64,000 bases of DNA, from NCBI GenBank assembly GCA_013376985.1, contig JACABB010000033.1, positions 1-64,000 of the forward strand, written 5' to 3'. Source of the DNA: Bacteroidales bacterium (lineage in GTDB: Bacteria > Bacteroidota > Bacteroidia > Bacteroidales > Tenuifilaceae). Position 1 is the stretch's first letter. Each line of letters starts with the position of its first letter. Under the pieces are notes generated by a model. The model did not search any database. It was not told where the DNA came from and saw only the letters and a program-made list of their open reading frames with translations. Shown here one piece after another: positions 35,858 to 46,700 of this stretch. The translations under genes were made by a program, and so were the position numbers.

Positions 35858-36829
35858 ATGTCAGTTCTAGTATTTACCGAGAATTGGGATGGGAAGTTTA
35901 AGAAACTTTCATTCGAGTTAGCCTCATACGCATCAAAGGTTGCTGAGATGCTCAACACTAACGCTGTTGCTTTATCTATTGGTAATGTTGATGAAAGCGA
36001 GTTAAAGAAACTTGGCAATTACGGAGTTAAAAAAATTGTCAACATAAATAATGATGCTCTAAAAAATTTGGATGATAGAGCGTATACAAGTGTAATTGCC
36101 GAGATTGCACAGAAAGAGAGTTCAGAGGTTATTATCCTTTCGAATAATAATATGGGTAAAGGTTTGGCTCCAAGACTATCTGTGAGATTAAAGGCTGCAA
36201 TTGGTGCTGGTGTTAGCCAACTTCCTTTAAGTACTAGCCCATTTACGGTTTATAAAAGAGCGTTTTCGGGCAATGCATTTGCACATCTCGAACTCAAGAC
36301 GGGTGTTAAAATTATAACCTTAGCTCAAAACTCATTCGAGTTGATCGAAACTGCTAATGGAGCATCTGTTGAGAATTTTAGCGTTAATGTAGATGCATCA
36401 AATATTAAAGTGCAGGTTAAAGATGTTCAGAAACAAACTGGTAAAATCCTTATTACCGATGCGGAAATTGTAGTTTCTGGTGGTCGTGGTATGAAATCTC
36501 CTGATAATTGGGAACCTCTTGTAGAACTTGCAAATCTTTTGGGTGCTGCAACAGCTTGCTCACGCCCAGTTTCTGATGAGGGTTGGAGATCTCATGAAGA
36601 GCACACTGGACAAACGGGAAAGATTATTGCTCCAAATCTTTATTTTGCAATTGGAATATCCGGAGCAACACAACATATTGCAGGGGTTAGTTCCTCTAAA
36701 TATATTGTTGCTATAAATACCGATAAAGATGCCCCAATCTTTGGTGCTGCTCAATATGGTATTATTGGTGATGCTAGCAAAGTCCTTCCTAAACTTGTTG
36801 AGGCTGTAAAAGAAGTAAAGGGGAAATAG
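35858..36829 (+). CDS. etfA: Electron transfer flavoprotein alpha subunit
   Basis: EtfA/FixB, 323 residues, starting 30 bases after etfB. The C-terminal FAD-binding domain shows VVSGGRGMKSPDNW, RPVSDEGW, QTGKIIAPNLYFAIGISGA and a final GDASKVLPKL. It has no N-terminal ferredoxin extension. With EtfB it should carry electrons from the acyl-CoA dehydrogenase at the operon end to the membrane Fe-S protein encoded next. Confidence 0.95.
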   Translation: MSVLVFTENWDGKFKKLSFELASYASKVAEMLNTNAVALSIGNVDESELKKLGNYGVKKIVNINNDALKNLDDRAYTSVIAEIAQKESSEVIILSNNNMGKGLAPRLSVRLKAAIGAGVSQLPLSTSPFTVYKRAFSGNAFAHLELKTGVKIITLAQNSFELIETANGASVENFSVNVDASNIKVQVKDVQKQTGKILITDAEIVVSGGRGMKSPDNWEPLVELANLLGAATACSRPVSDEGWRSHEEHTGQTGKIIAPNLYFAIGISGATQHIAGVSSSKYIVAINTDKDAPIFGAAQYGIIGDASKVLPKLVEAVKEVKGK

Positions 36830-36838
36830 TAATAATTT

Positions 36839-36903
36839 TAAACGCAAAGTCGCAAAGTCGCAAAGTCGCAAATTTTTCTTAGCGTCTTGGCGACTTAGCG
36901 TTT
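36839..36903 (+). repeat. GCAAAGTC tandem repeat with terminal inverted repeat
   Basis: Three to four tandem copies of CGCAAAGT between etfA and the Fe-S gene, bounded by near-perfect inverted arms (AAACGCAAAGTCGC and GCGACTTAGCGTTT, one mismatch). As RNA it forms a long hairpin that could slow or partly end transcription inside the operon. Very similar elements are common between Bacteroidota genes. Confidence 0.75.
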
Positions 36904-36930
36904 AGTAAATGTGTACATACTAACTAAACT

Positions 36931-38256
36931 ATGATCAAACAAATTGTTTTTGCAATAGCGTTATTAATAACCCTTGGTGCATTTACTTTCACTATCCTTC
37001 GAATAGTTAGTTTTTTCAAACTTACAAAGAAGGCATTCCCTGTCCGTGATTTTGGAAAACGATTTGGAGTAATGATGGAGGTTGCATTTGGTCAAACTAA
37101 GATTTTTCGCCGACCAGTAATTGGATTTCTTCACGCCCTCGTTTTCTGGGGATTTTGCGTTATACTGATTGGCAGCGTTGAAATGGTTATTGATGGACTT
37201 TTTGGAACAGAGAAGGTTTTAAAATTTCTAGGTTTATTTTACGATATCATAATGGCTTCAGGAGATATTTTTGCTCTTTTGATTGCAATTTCCATTTTGG
37301 TATTTTTATTCCGTAGAGTATTCCTCCATATCAAACGTTTTGAAGGTATTGAGATGAAGAAAATTTCTCATCTTGATGCAAACATAGCCCTTTCAATCAT
37401 CCTCTTTCTGATGCTTTCACTTTTAGGGATGAACTCTGCATATTATAGCCATACAACTCTTGTTGGAGGTACAATTCAAGGAGTATATCCTGTAAGTAAA
37501 TTTTTATCAACAGTTTTTTCAGGTTTATCGGCAGATTCAACCTTGGTTCAATATGAAATCTTTTGGTGGATGCATATTTTGTTAATCTTCCTATTTGCAA
37601 ATATGCTGCCGTACTCAAAACATTTTCACGTATTTATGTCGGTTCCAAATGTTTTCCTATCAAGATTAGAACCGCTTGGAAAACTCACAAACATGGATAA
37701 TGTTACTCGTGAGGTTAAATTGATGATGGATCCCAATACTGCATTTGCTACTCCTGCTGCAGATGCACCTATCGAGCGCTTTGGGGTTAAGGATGCTGAG
37801 GATGCTTCATGGAAAAACTATTTTGATTCGTTAGCATGCACCGAGTGCGGACGTTGCACCTCTGTTTGTCCGGCAAACATTACTGGTAAAAAGCTTTCTC
37901 CTCGTAAAGTGATAATGGATCTAAGAGCAAGAATGAAGGAAAAAGGCCCTATGCTTGTAAGAAATGGAAAGGATTATACCGATAACAAATCATTAATTCG
38001 CGATTATATTTCGGAAGAAGAACTATGGGCTTGCACAACTTGCAATGCTTGTGCTAAGGAATGTCCAATAAATATTAACCATCCGACGCTGATTGTTGAT
38101 ATGCGCCGCTATTTAGTGATGGAAGAAGGTTCTGCACCAGGTGAATTAAAAGCTGTTTTTAGCAATATTGAGAATAATGGTGCTCCATGGCAGTATTCAT
38201 CTGAAGACCGACTACTTTGGGCAGTGGATCTAGAAATGAATATTCCAATTAGATAA
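36931..38256 (+). CDS. Membrane Fe-S oxidoreductase (HdrD N-part / NarI-like)
   Basis: A 441-residue protein with an N-terminal membrane cytochrome-b-like region (five to six helices, about 1-230, related to nitrate reductase gamma) and a C-terminal two-[4Fe-4S] domain (CTECGRCTSVCP near 300 and CTTCNACAKECP near 370). With the CCG-domain protein encoded next it makes up a split HdrD/GlpC-like unit. Beside etfAB and acyl-CoA dehydrogenase this complex is known as an ETF:quinone route replacing the classical ETF-QO. Confidence 0.88.
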   Translation: MIKQIVFAIALLITLGAFTFTILRIVSFFKLTKKAFPVRDFGKRFGVMMEVAFGQTKIFRRPVIGFLHALVFWGFCVILIGSVEMVIDGLFGTEKVLKFLGLFYDIIMASGDIFALLIAISILVFLFRRVFLHIKRFEGIEMKKISHLDANIALSIILFLMLSLLGMNSAYYSHTTLVGGTIQGVYPVSKFLSTVFSGLSADSTLVQYEIFWWMHILLIFLFANMLPYSKHFHVFMSVPNVFLSRLEPLGKLTNMDNVTREVKLMMDPNTAFATPAADAPIERFGVKDAEDASWKNYFDSLACTECGRCTSVCPANITGKKLSPRKVIMDLRARMKEKGPMLVRNGKDYTDNKSLIRDYISEEELWACTTCNACAKECPININHPTLIVDMRRYLVMEEGSAPGELKAVFSNIENNGAPWQYSSEDRLLWAVDLEMNIPIR

Positions 38257-38377
38257 TTAGTCAATGTGCGAATTTGAAAATTTGTGGATGAGTGAATGAG
38301 TGAATTGATAATTACTTAATAACTCGATAACAAACTTTAGGCACTCTAAGTACTTTAGGCACTTTAAACTTAAATAA

Positions 38378-39172
38378 ATGGAAACACGCAAAATACAAGT
38401 TCCTGTAATGGCAGACCTTTTTGGAAAGGGTGAAAAACCCGAATATCTATTCTGGGTTGGCTGTGCTGGAGCATACGATGATAGATATAAGAAGGTAGTA
38501 AGAGCTTTTACTAAAATACTAACACACCTAAATGTTAGTTTTGCAGTTCTTGGTAAAGAGGAGTCATGTACTGGAGATCCTGCCCGTAGAGCTGGGAATG
38601 AGATGCTTTACCAAATGCAGGCTCTTCAAAATATTGAAATATTTAAGATGTATGAGGTTAAGAAGATTATTACAATTTGCCCTCATTGCTTTAATATCTT
38701 CAAAAACGAATATCCCGATTTGGGTGGAGTTTACGAGGTAATCAGTTACGTTCAACTACTCGATAAATTTATGGATGAAGGCAAACTAAAATTAGATGCA
38801 TCCAAACTTAAGAACGATAGAATAACTTACCATGATCCCTGCTATTTAGGAAGAGCAAATGATATTTACGATGAACCACGTTCGATCCTAAAATCTCTAA
38901 CAACAAACTATATTGAGATGGAGAGGAGTAAAAGTTTTGCTCTATGTTGTGGCGCTGGTGGTGCTCAGATGTTTAAAGAAGCAGAGAAGGGAAATAAGGA
39001 GGTTTTCATTGAGAGAACAGAGGATGCCCTCAAAACTAACCCTAAAATAATTGCAACAGCTTGTCCCTTTTGTATGACAATGATGACCGATGGTTTGAAA
39101 TACAAGAACAAAGAGGAGGAGATTAAAAATTGCGATATTGCTGAGTTAATCGCAATTTCACTTGAATTATAA
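38378..39172 (+). CDS. CCG-domain (HdrB/HdrD C-part) Fe-S protein
   Basis: A 264-residue protein with two cysteine-rich CCG domains: GCAGAYDD near 30 with CTGDPARR, and HDPCYLGRAND plus CCGAGGAQMF near 195. Such domains bind unusual [4Fe-4S] clusters in heterodisulfide reductase and related enzymes. It is the separate C-terminal half of the neighbouring membrane Fe-S protein and should complete the electron path from ETF to quinone. The gap of 121 bases contains AT-rich repeats but no gene. Confidence 0.88.
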   Translation: METRKIQVPVMADLFGKGEKPEYLFWVGCAGAYDDRYKKVVRAFTKILTHLNVSFAVLGKEESCTGDPARRAGNEMLYQMQALQNIEIFKMYEVKKIITICPHCFNIFKNEYPDLGGVYEVISYVQLLDKFMDEGKLKLDASKLKNDRITYHDPCYLGRANDIYDEPRSILKSLTTNYIEMERSKSFALCCGAGGAQMFKEAEKGNKEVFIERTEDALKTNPKIIATACPFCMTMMTDGLKYKNKEEEIKNCDIAELIAISLEL

Positions 39173-39193
39173 AAAACAAAATAACCTAAACTA

Positions 39194-40972
39194 ATGGAAA
39201 GTACAGTTAATCTTAAGAGTGGCGAATTCCTAGTGAAGGATGTTGATGCTAATAGCATTTTCATCCCTGAGGAGTTTAATGAAGAGCAAAGAATGATTGC
39301 TCAAACGTGTCGCGATTTCCTTGAGGCTGAGGTTTATCCAAACCTTGAGAAAACAGAAAAAGGCGATAGAGTTTTGATGAAAAGTATCCTGAAAAAAGCA
39401 GGTGAACTTGGAATGCTAGGTGTTGCAATTCCTGAGCAATATAATGGCTTTGGCCAAAACTTCACTACTCAAATGCTTGTTGCTGAAACAACTGGTGCAG
39501 GTTATTCTTTCTCTGTTGCTTACATGTGCCACTGTGGTATTGGCACAATGCCAATAATGTATTATGGTAACGAGAATCAACGCGAAAAATATGTTTCACG
39601 CCTTGCAACAGGTGAGTTAATTGGTGCATACTGTTTAACTGAACCAGGTGCAGGTAGCGATGCTAACTCTGGAAAAACCAATGCTAAGCTTTCTGAAGAC
39701 GGTAAACACTATATCCTTAATGGACAAAAAATGTGGATTACTAACGGTGGATTCAGCGATACACAAGTAGTTTTTGCAAAAATCGATACCGATCGTATTT
39801 TAAGTGCTTTCATTGTTGAAAGTAGTTGGCCAGGTGTTGTAATTGGACCCGATGAGCATAAAATGGGTATTAAAGGTTCATCAACTACTCAGATTTACTA
39901 TAATGACGTAAAAGTCCCCGTTGAGAATATGATTGGCGCTCGTGGTGAAGGTTTCCGTATTGCCCTAAGTATTCTGCACATGGGTCGTATGAAACTTGGC
40001 GCTAATGTAATTGGAGCAGCAAAACAAACCATTTCAGATACAGTTAAATACTCAAATGAGCGTAAACAGTTTAATTCTCTAATTTCTACTTTCGGATCAA
40101 TTAAGCACAAACTGGCTCAAATGGTAATTAAGGCCTTTGCTCATGAGTCGGCTATCTATAGGGTAAGTCAAGATGTTGATATCCTGTTAGATAAATATAA
40201 AACAGAAGGTTGTGATTATGGTAAAGCTGCTATTGATGCTATTAGTCACTATGCTGTTGAGGATGCAATCCTCAAGGTTTATGGTTCAGAGATGCTAGAT
40301 TATGTTGTTGATGAGGGTGTTCAGGTTCATGGTGGTATGGGCTATTCTGCTGAAATGAATGTTGACAAAGGCTATCGCGACTCACGTATAAACCGTATAT
40401 TCGAAGGAACCAACGAAATTAACCGTTTGCTTGTTGTTGAGAGTGCTACCAAACGCGCTCTAAAAGGTGAATACGACCTATTTGGCCCAGCAGAAGCACT
40501 ATACAATAACCTTGATGCAATTAATGATAGTGCAAAAGCAGGTGAAAATTACTTTGAGCAAAAACTTCGTTATATAAAGAACTACAAGAAAGCTGTTATG
40601 TTAGCCATTTACAGTGCGAACAAAGCTCTTGGTAAGAAATTCATGAACGAGCAAGAGGTGGTTAACAATCTTTCGAATATGATTATGGATCTTTATATTG
40701 CTGAATCGCTTGCGCTAAGAATTCAGAAGTTGGAAGGTTTAAAAGGTGTTAACTCAGTTAATAGGGATATTCTTGATGTATTCATCTACGATGCAGCAAG
40801 CAACATTCGTAAGAATGCTAAAGATGCAATTTACAGTAGCATCGAAGGCGAAGAGGCTGAAAAGTTAAACAAGGCTATGAAGACCTTAACTCATGTTGCT
40901 GGTGTAAATGTTAAAGATGCCCGCCGTCGTATTGCTGATAAGTTGATTGCGGATAATGTATATAAGTTCTAA
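39194..40972 (+). CDS. Acyl-CoA dehydrogenase
   Basis: FAD-dependent acyl-CoA dehydrogenase, 592 residues, longer than the usual 380 because of a C-terminal helical extension of about 180 residues seen in long- or unusual-chain members. Visible signatures: CLTEPGAGSDANS, WITNGG and the C-terminal RIFEGTNEINR of the substrate/FAD region. Last gene of the etf operon, followed by a strong terminator. It oxidises acyl-CoA to enoyl-CoA and reduces EtfAB. Chain-length preference is not readable. Confidence 0.93.
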   Translation: MESTVNLKSGEFLVKDVDANSIFIPEEFNEEQRMIAQTCRDFLEAEVYPNLEKTEKGDRVLMKSILKKAGELGMLGVAIPEQYNGFGQNFTTQMLVAETTGAGYSFSVAYMCHCGIGTMPIMYYGNENQREKYVSRLATGELIGAYCLTEPGAGSDANSGKTNAKLSEDGKHYILNGQKMWITNGGFSDTQVVFAKIDTDRILSAFIVESSWPGVVIGPDEHKMGIKGSSTTQIYYNDVKVPVENMIGARGEGFRIALSILHMGRMKLGANVIGAAKQTISDTVKYSNERKQFNSLISTFGSIKHKLAQMVIKAFAHESAIYRVSQDVDILLDKYKTEGCDYGKAAIDAISHYAVEDAILKVYGSEMLDYVVDEGVQVHGGMGYSAEMNVDKGYRDSRINRIFEGTNEINRLLVVESATKRALKGEYDLFGPAEALYNNLDAINDSAKAGENYFEQKLRYIKNYKKAVMLAIYSANKALGKKFMNEQEVVNNLSNMIMDLYIAESLALRIQKLEGLKGVNSVNRDILDVFIYDAASNIRKNAKDAIYSSIEGEEAEKLNKAMKTLTHVAGVNVKDARRRIADKLIADNVYKF

Positions 40973-40994
40973 ATCTTAGATATCTTGAAATAGA

Positions 40995-41031
40995 AGAGGG
41001 TGTCTCGGACTTTTGAGACACCCTCTTTTTC
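40995..41031 (+). terminator. Terminator of etf/acyl-CoA dehydrogenase operon
   Basis: Perfect 12-bp stem AGAGGGTGTCTC / GAGACACCCTCT with an 8-nt loop and a T-run. A weaker related hairpin with GAGACAGCCTCT (about 41073-41098) follows and may serve the convergent minus-strand lipoprotein operon. Confidence 0.9.
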
Positions 41032-41116
41032 GTACTTATTCTGAAAAATTTTCTAAATATTCAATTCTCAGAGGCTTAAAACTTTTGAGACAGCCTCTTC
41101 TTTATTGGCTCAAAGT

Positions 41117-41812
41117 TTACCTGTATTGATTGTTTAGATAAACATTAAAAACCTTCATACCTGCTAAATCATTTCCATCTAAATTATACATTGGACTATA
41201 CTTTCCTGCTGGGAAATCTTTAAAAGTAAATGAGTTGCATACTCTAGCCACATCCATGTAATTTGTTGCAGCGGTATTAATGGCTGATATTGCTACATTT
41301 GCAATTAAACCAACAATACCTGGTGCACCCGTGGATACTGAGGCGTTATAGGTGATATTTCCATGCCGTGTATATACTACTTCATTTGTTTTTGTTGATT
41401 TTACAATGTACTCAACTTCAACGTATACTTTTGCAAGAATTCCGGATTTATCCCATTTGTGAATAATCGTAAAGAGTGCAAGATCTGCACCAAAAACTTC
41501 TCCGAATTTTTGGAGCGGAGCATCTAAGAATAGTTCTGCATCATATGCACTTTCTTTTTTAAGTATTTCCATCGACAAGAATGGAGGAATAACATAGAAA
41601 CCGCAATTTGAAACTGGAACATATAAAGTTGAGTGGAAATACTCTTTTGCTTCAACATTTGTGCTTCTATTAATGGGAGGCATAATAAGTATAGTCAATG
41701 GTTTTTCATCAAATATTCCTTTGTAAGCTACTGATTTTGTTACAGTAGATGTAGTTGTGCAACTCGAAAGAAAAACTACAAAAAGCCCAAGAATTATTAT
41801 TGTATTCTTCAT
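41117..41812 (-). CDS. DUF799 / GNA1162-family lipoprotein
   Basis: A 231-residue predicted lipoprotein (lipobox LSSCT near residue 18). It matches the DUF799/GNA1162 family: PPINRSTNVEAKEYFHSTLYVPVSNCGFYVIPP, and a GADLALFTIIHKW segment. Last of four tightly overlapping lipoprotein genes (start overlaps the preceding gene by 4 bases). The order CsgG, DUF4810, DUF799 is the one known from Neisseria and Haemophilus. Function in the outer membrane is not established. Confidence 0.85.
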   Translation of the reverse strand: MKNTIIILGLFVVFLSSCTTTSTVTKSVAYKGIFDEKPLTILIMPPINRSTNVEAKEYFHSTLYVPVSNCGFYVIPPFLSMEILKKESAYDAELFLDAPLQKFGEVFGADLALFTIIHKWDKSGILAKVYVEVEYIVKSTKTNEVVYTRHGNITYNASVSTGAPGIVGLIANVAISAINTAATNYMDVARVCNSFTFKDFPAGKYSPMYNLDGNDLAGMKVFNVYLNNQYR

Positions 41813-42156
41813 TGCTCTAACATTTTTAAGATTCGTTCGATAAACACTTTTGATTCAGGGTAAAGTTCCATTTCTTTTTGTAACATCGCTTTTCCTTCAT
41901 CAGTTCTATTCACTTGCAATAGAATAAATCCATAATCGGCATAAATGCCAGGGGGAACAACACCCCTTGTACCTGTTTGCTTGTTAATTATCTTCTGATA
42001 ATTCTCAATTAATTCTTGGGTTGATTTCTCGTCGCTATTTTTCAGATAGTTGTAACTCGCTTTTTCATAGTTTTCCCATGAATAAAGCGTTTGGGTTGTT
42101 ACGCAGGAGGTTAAAAAACACAGAATTGAAATCAAACTAAATAAAGATTTCCTCAT
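41809..42156 (-). CDS. DUF4810-family lipoprotein
   Basis: A 115-residue predicted lipoprotein (FLTSCV lipobox) with the DUF4810 pattern: LYSWENYEKASYNYLK, then VPPGIYADYGFILL and a TPR-like tail (AMLQKEMELYPESKVFIERIL). It overlaps both neighbours by 4 bases, showing translational coupling with the CsgG-side lipoprotein and the DUF799 gene. It probably acts in the same envelope complex. Confidence 0.85.
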   Translation of the reverse strand: MRKSLFSLISILCFLTSCVTTQTLYSWENYEKASYNYLKNSDEKSTQELIENYQKIINKQTGTRGVVPPGIYADYGFILLQVNRTDEGKAMLQKEMELYPESKVFIERILKMLEQ

Positions 42157-42485
42157 TGTAAAGTTATTTTTTTAGTTTCTTGGGCTGATATAAAAATTTG
42201 TTTTTTAAAAATTTCTCGATTGTTGTATGATACTGAAATGGTATGCGTTCCTGTGGATATTGCATACACCTTCCCTTTTGGTCTGTCGAGGTGATCAGCA
42301 TTTACTTCAGCATTAAAATGAATTTTATCATCAACATTTACATCAACTCCACCTTTATAGTTATTGGGGTTAGCAATGAATTCTAAGTAAGCCTCATTTT
42401 CCAAACTAGTAGCAACAGTTTTAACGCCAGTGCAACTGGCAATAAATAACATGCTAATTGCTATGTATAAAATTATATTTTTCAT
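42153..42485 (-). CDS. Small lipoprotein with PEGA-like fold
   Basis: A 110-residue predicted lipoprotein (FIASCTG). The C-terminal half (GTHTISVSYNNREIFKKQIFIS) resembles the beta hairpins of PEGA domains, which occur in surface lipoproteins. It lies between the CsgG-like gene and DUF4810 gene with 4-base overlaps on both sides. It is an extra member not always present in this cluster. Function unknown. Confidence 0.7.
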   Translation of the reverse strand: MKNIILYIAISMLFIASCTGVKTVATSLENEAYLEFIANPNNYKGGVDVNVDDKIHFNAEVNADHLDRPKGKVYAISTGTHTISVSYNNREIFKKQIFISAQETKKITLQ

Positions 42486-43414
42486 TTTTTTATCTCTTTA
42501 ATGAAGTAATTATTTAAATTCATTTTATCAATTCCTCCTTCAGTGAACGATACCATCGAGAATTCATTCTGAGGAGTATCACCTCCAATTGTATCAATTT
42601 TTATTTTGCCAACAGTTTTCCCCGGTAGTTCGATCATCATACCTGTTTGTGGATTTTTAATACTTTTCCCTTTCTCAACAACTTCGTAGTTGTCTCCAAC
42701 TTTTAACCCTTGGCTTTTACCACCAGAAATAATAATTCCATTATCATCATAGGTTAAGAAATATGATTTCCAGGGACGATCCATACAGTTGTTAATAACG
42801 TTTTCAACAAGTTTCGAAATTGCTGCTGAAATTGCTTTGTCGCTCAATGTTGCATCATAATCCGCACGCTCACCTAAACCCATAACCGTTTTATTTGTCG
42901 TTTCTGCTTCGCCTTTGGCCTCTTCGGAGTATATTATCTGACCTGTTGAAACATCAATTAAGCGAATGTTTACTCCTGCTTGTACTGTTTGGACTTTACT
43001 TCGTGAGAAAGCATTTTGATCGGTAACATTTTTTCTTCCGAATTCGGTTATAGATCCAATTATCAGATAATCTGCTCCAACATTTTGATACCCCTCATTA
43101 CCTGCAATTTTAATTTCTTCTGATAATTTATCCATATCTTGTCTTTCTAACAAGATGAATTTGTTTGTTGATGCAAGTTTCGCCGATAAAATATCGACAG
43201 CTTGCTTACCCATTGGATCGTTTTCCTTAGAGTAAAATACGCCTTTTGCATATTGGCTTTCATTTGAGAAACGTGCAATAGCAACTTTTCGTTTTAAGGA
43301 TTGCTCAACTTTTTTAACCTCTTGTACTTGAGGTTCTACTTTTACTATTTGCTGTTGCGTTGTGCAGCCTGCAGCAATTAAAAGCATTGTGATTAGGATT
43401 AAATTCCTTTTCAT
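42482..43414 (-). CDS. CsgG/HfaB-family lipoprotein
   Basis: A 310-residue CsgG-family outer-membrane lipoprotein (lipobox AAGCT). CsgG-like features are KVAIARFSNESQ, GADYLIIGSITEFGRK, and a strand LIDVSTGQIIYSEEA. CsgG forms the curli secretion pore, but no curli subunit genes (csgA, csgB) are present here. In this context with DUF4810 and DUF799 lipoproteins it is more likely part of a distinct envelope assembly. First gene of the four-gene operon. Confidence 0.85.
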   Translation of the reverse strand: MKRNLILITMLLIAAGCTTQQQIVKVEPQVQEVKKVEQSLKRKVAIARFSNESQYAKGVFYSKENDPMGKQAVDILSAKLASTNKFILLERQDMDKLSEEIKIAGNEGYQNVGADYLIIGSITEFGRKNVTDQNAFSRSKVQTVQAGVNIRLIDVSTGQIIYSEEAKGEAETTNKTVMGLGERADYDATLSDKAISAAISKLVENVINNCMDRPWKSYFLTYDDNGIIISGGKSQGLKVGDNYEVVEKGKSIKNPQTGMMIELPGKTVGKIKIDTIGGDTPQNEFSMVSFTEGGIDKMNLNNYFIKEIKK

Positions 43415-43737
43415 TCTCTTAATTATTTTAGTTATATTTTACTTTTTTATATTGATAATACAATTTAAAAAAGAAGTAAGTTAAGTAATTACAATATTCA
43501 TTTGTTTATGGAATTCTAAGTTAAAACTAATTAAATATTTAATAATATCAAAAGGCATTGATTTTTAAAAAGATTATATAGCAACATTTTTTATTCATGA
43601 TAGTTGTATGATTTTAAATCTTACACAAAAAAAGTGAATGTTTTATATGGGAGACACTCAATGTTTGTGCCAAAGATATTACAATATCTTAAAGTTGATA
43701 TAGTTATTCTACAATTATATGAACTTTGAACTAACCC
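43415..43737. other. Intergenic region between lipoprotein operon and repeat-protein gene
   Basis: AT-rich, with a weak hairpin AAGATATTACAATATCTT near 43674-43692 that may terminate the minus-strand repeat-protein transcript. The CsgG operon promoter should be at its low-coordinate side. No gene seen. Confidence 0.45.
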
Positions 43738-46700
43738 TTAATATCCCTTTGAGTTTACCTCAATCCCTTTCTGTTTAAGAATTTTATAGTTGGAGCGAAT
43801 GCGTATTAACCAGAAAATACGCTCTTCCTGATAATACTCTTTGGTATTTGGAATTTTACGTTTAAGGGAGTTGTAGAAATAGAAAAATGCGGAGAGTGAT
43901 TGATTACCATTGTTATCTTTTGTTAGGTAGTAGAATGGGAAGAAACTTTTTTCTACTTTCCCCTCTACATTTGAGTTGGCGTAAAGGAGATACAATAACC
44001 GAAAATCATGATCACCATTGGCGTACCTATCCCAAGTGGTTACCTTCCAGAGTAAACTATTCGACTTCTTTACACCCAATTGATTTCGATGAACGAACAA
44101 TTCCCATAATATGCGATAGGTTTCGCTCTTTTTGCTTATGCTGTGGTAGAAGAATGGTTGAATGGTGAAGTAGCTGAAGGTAGGACTCTTTTTACTCCAA
44201 ACCAAAGGGGCAAACCTGAAATATTTATAATCAATACTTTTTTCCCGTTCAACAATAGGCCATAGGATACTTAAGTTTGAAGAATTGGGTGTGCTACTGT
44301 GTCTAACGAGCAGGAGAAGTACATCGAACTGTTTATTATTTGCAGTATCGCTATAGTTTGTGAAAAGAGGAAATAGGATTCTACGATGTTTTGCTTTGCT
44401 ATCGAACTTCCAGAATAACGGAGTAACCATCAAATGGCTTTTACCATTTATATTTTGACCTATTGAGAATATTGGAGCAAAAGTAAATGAGTGTGAACTA
44501 GAACTTTTAAAACTCCAGGCTAAGGGGAATATTACCTTTGTTGCTCGGCGCTGATTGCTGTGCGATAGGTATATTGGGAAAATGATATCAGTTTTTATTA
44601 ATTTATTTCCAACCTTTTTTTGGCTACTCCACCATATTGGCAAAAAGGTATTAGTATAGCTCTTTGGTTTTTTTATGTGCCAGAAAAGAGGGGTTATAAC
44701 AGCATAGCGTTTTGAATTATCGTTGCTGTGTCCGATAGAGAGGAGAGGGGCAATTGTAAGAGAGTGATGAAGGGAATTATTAAAACTCCATAGTATTGGA
44801 AAAAACACATGGTTGTTTTGGTTGAGTCCTTTATTCGACCAGTATATTGGGAAGATTACGCTCCACTTAACCGCAGATTCTCCTTCGCCATATTTCGAGT
44901 TCCAAAATATTGGAATTACTGATGCTGAATATCCATCGGGATTTCTGAAATACCAAAATAATGGAGTTATGGCAAGATGTTTTACATTTTCATCGGTGCT
45001 TTGTCCATAAGAGAATAGTGGAACAAATGTGAATGATCTATAGTTGAGATTTTTTAAACTCCATATAATTGGGAATAGAATCTTTTTGCTGGTTAAACTA
45101 TCCCATTTTGCATAATATATCGGGATTAGGAGTTGAAAGTGTCGGTTATATTGACCATCATTTATATTCCTATTCCACCAGATTGGAAATAGGGTGTTGA
45201 ATGTACGCTCCTGATTTTTAAAATGCCAGAATAATGGTGTTATAGCCAAATAATTTCTCGAACTATCAATAGATTGTCCATGCGAGAATATTGGGAAAAA
45301 CGTAAACGATAGGTTTGATTTATTCTGTAATTTCCAAACTAAAGGAAGTACACCCTGATGCTTTCGTTCAGTATCCTTGTATTTCCAGTAAAGTAGAACT
45401 ACTCGCGATGAATTCAAGACCTCTCCATTGGTAGTTCTATCGTTTTGCCACCAAAGGGGGAAAAGTAGTTTGCCTTTACCTTGCTCAGTCTTAAAACTCC
45501 AGTAGAGAGGAGTGATAGCTATATATGAGTTTTTACCATCAGTAGATTGTCCCTTAGAGATAAAAGGAGCAAATGTAAAAGTGTGATATTCGGTATTTTT
45601 AAAATTCCATACTAGGGGGAATAGTATATTTCTTTGGAACGATGGTTCTTTCCGCTCCCAGTAAAGAGGAAAAACTATGTTGGTTGTTTGTGTAACATCA
45701 TCATAAAGTCTTTTTCTCTTCCACCAAATGGGGAAAAGCGTATTGCTGATGATATCTGACGATTTATAATGCCAAAATAACGGTGTAACAATAACATGTC
45801 CTGATGTTTTATCAGGCGATTGCCCCACTGAAAATAGGGGGATAAATGAGAATGATCGATAATAAGGAGTGGTTTTGCTCCATACGAATGGGAGAAGTAT
45901 TTGACTCCGCTCGTTATTACTTTGTTGAGCCCAGTAAACAGGAAAGACCACCAGCGATGAGTAATTCTCATATTTAGTTTTCCACGTGCTGCTCCATACA
46001 AGCGGGAAAAGGGTTGTGCTTTCGCCCTCATTACGTTTGAAATGCCAGAAAAGAGGGGTTACCATTAAATGATGTCGCTCCCTATCCGAGTTATAGCCGT
46101 ATGAGACAATGGGAACTATGGTAAGCGATTTATATCTAACATTATTAAAACTCCAAGCAATAGGAAATACTACCTTGTTGTTTGTGTTTTTATCTCTATG
46201 CGACCAATAAACAGGAAATACAAGGGTACTAATAATTGAATCCTTTCCATTAAATATCTTTCTATTCCACCAAATTGGAAAAAACAGATTACTACTTCTT
46301 TTTGGCGATTGAAGGTGCCAGAGAAGAGGGGTTATAAAACGATACTGTTTTTTATTGCGAAAGTTATTACCGTAAGAGTAAATGGGGAAAAGTGTATGCG
46401 ATTCTCTTATAGGGCTTTTGAATTGCCAGTAAGCAGGAAAAACTATTAGGTACGATTTTTTTGTTACCTGATTATTCTGATACCATAAAAAGAGTAACAG
46501 ATTATTCTGCATAATCAACCCATCGGGCGATTTTTTGAACTCTAGCAAATTAATTCGTGGAGCAAATTCAAGAAAAGTAAACGTTTTTGTTTTTTCTTCC
46601 TTATCCTTCGAAATGTGAATTAGTGAGGGGTAGTATGTTGATATAATTCGAAAATTCTCATCGCTTCTGCTACTATCTCTCCAAAATAGGGGCAGAAAGT

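Noticed and set aside
42482-43414. Curli secretion system
   Set aside because: Only the CsgG-like lipoprotein is present; no CsgA/B/E/F-like genes, and the partners are DUF4810 and DUF799 proteins.
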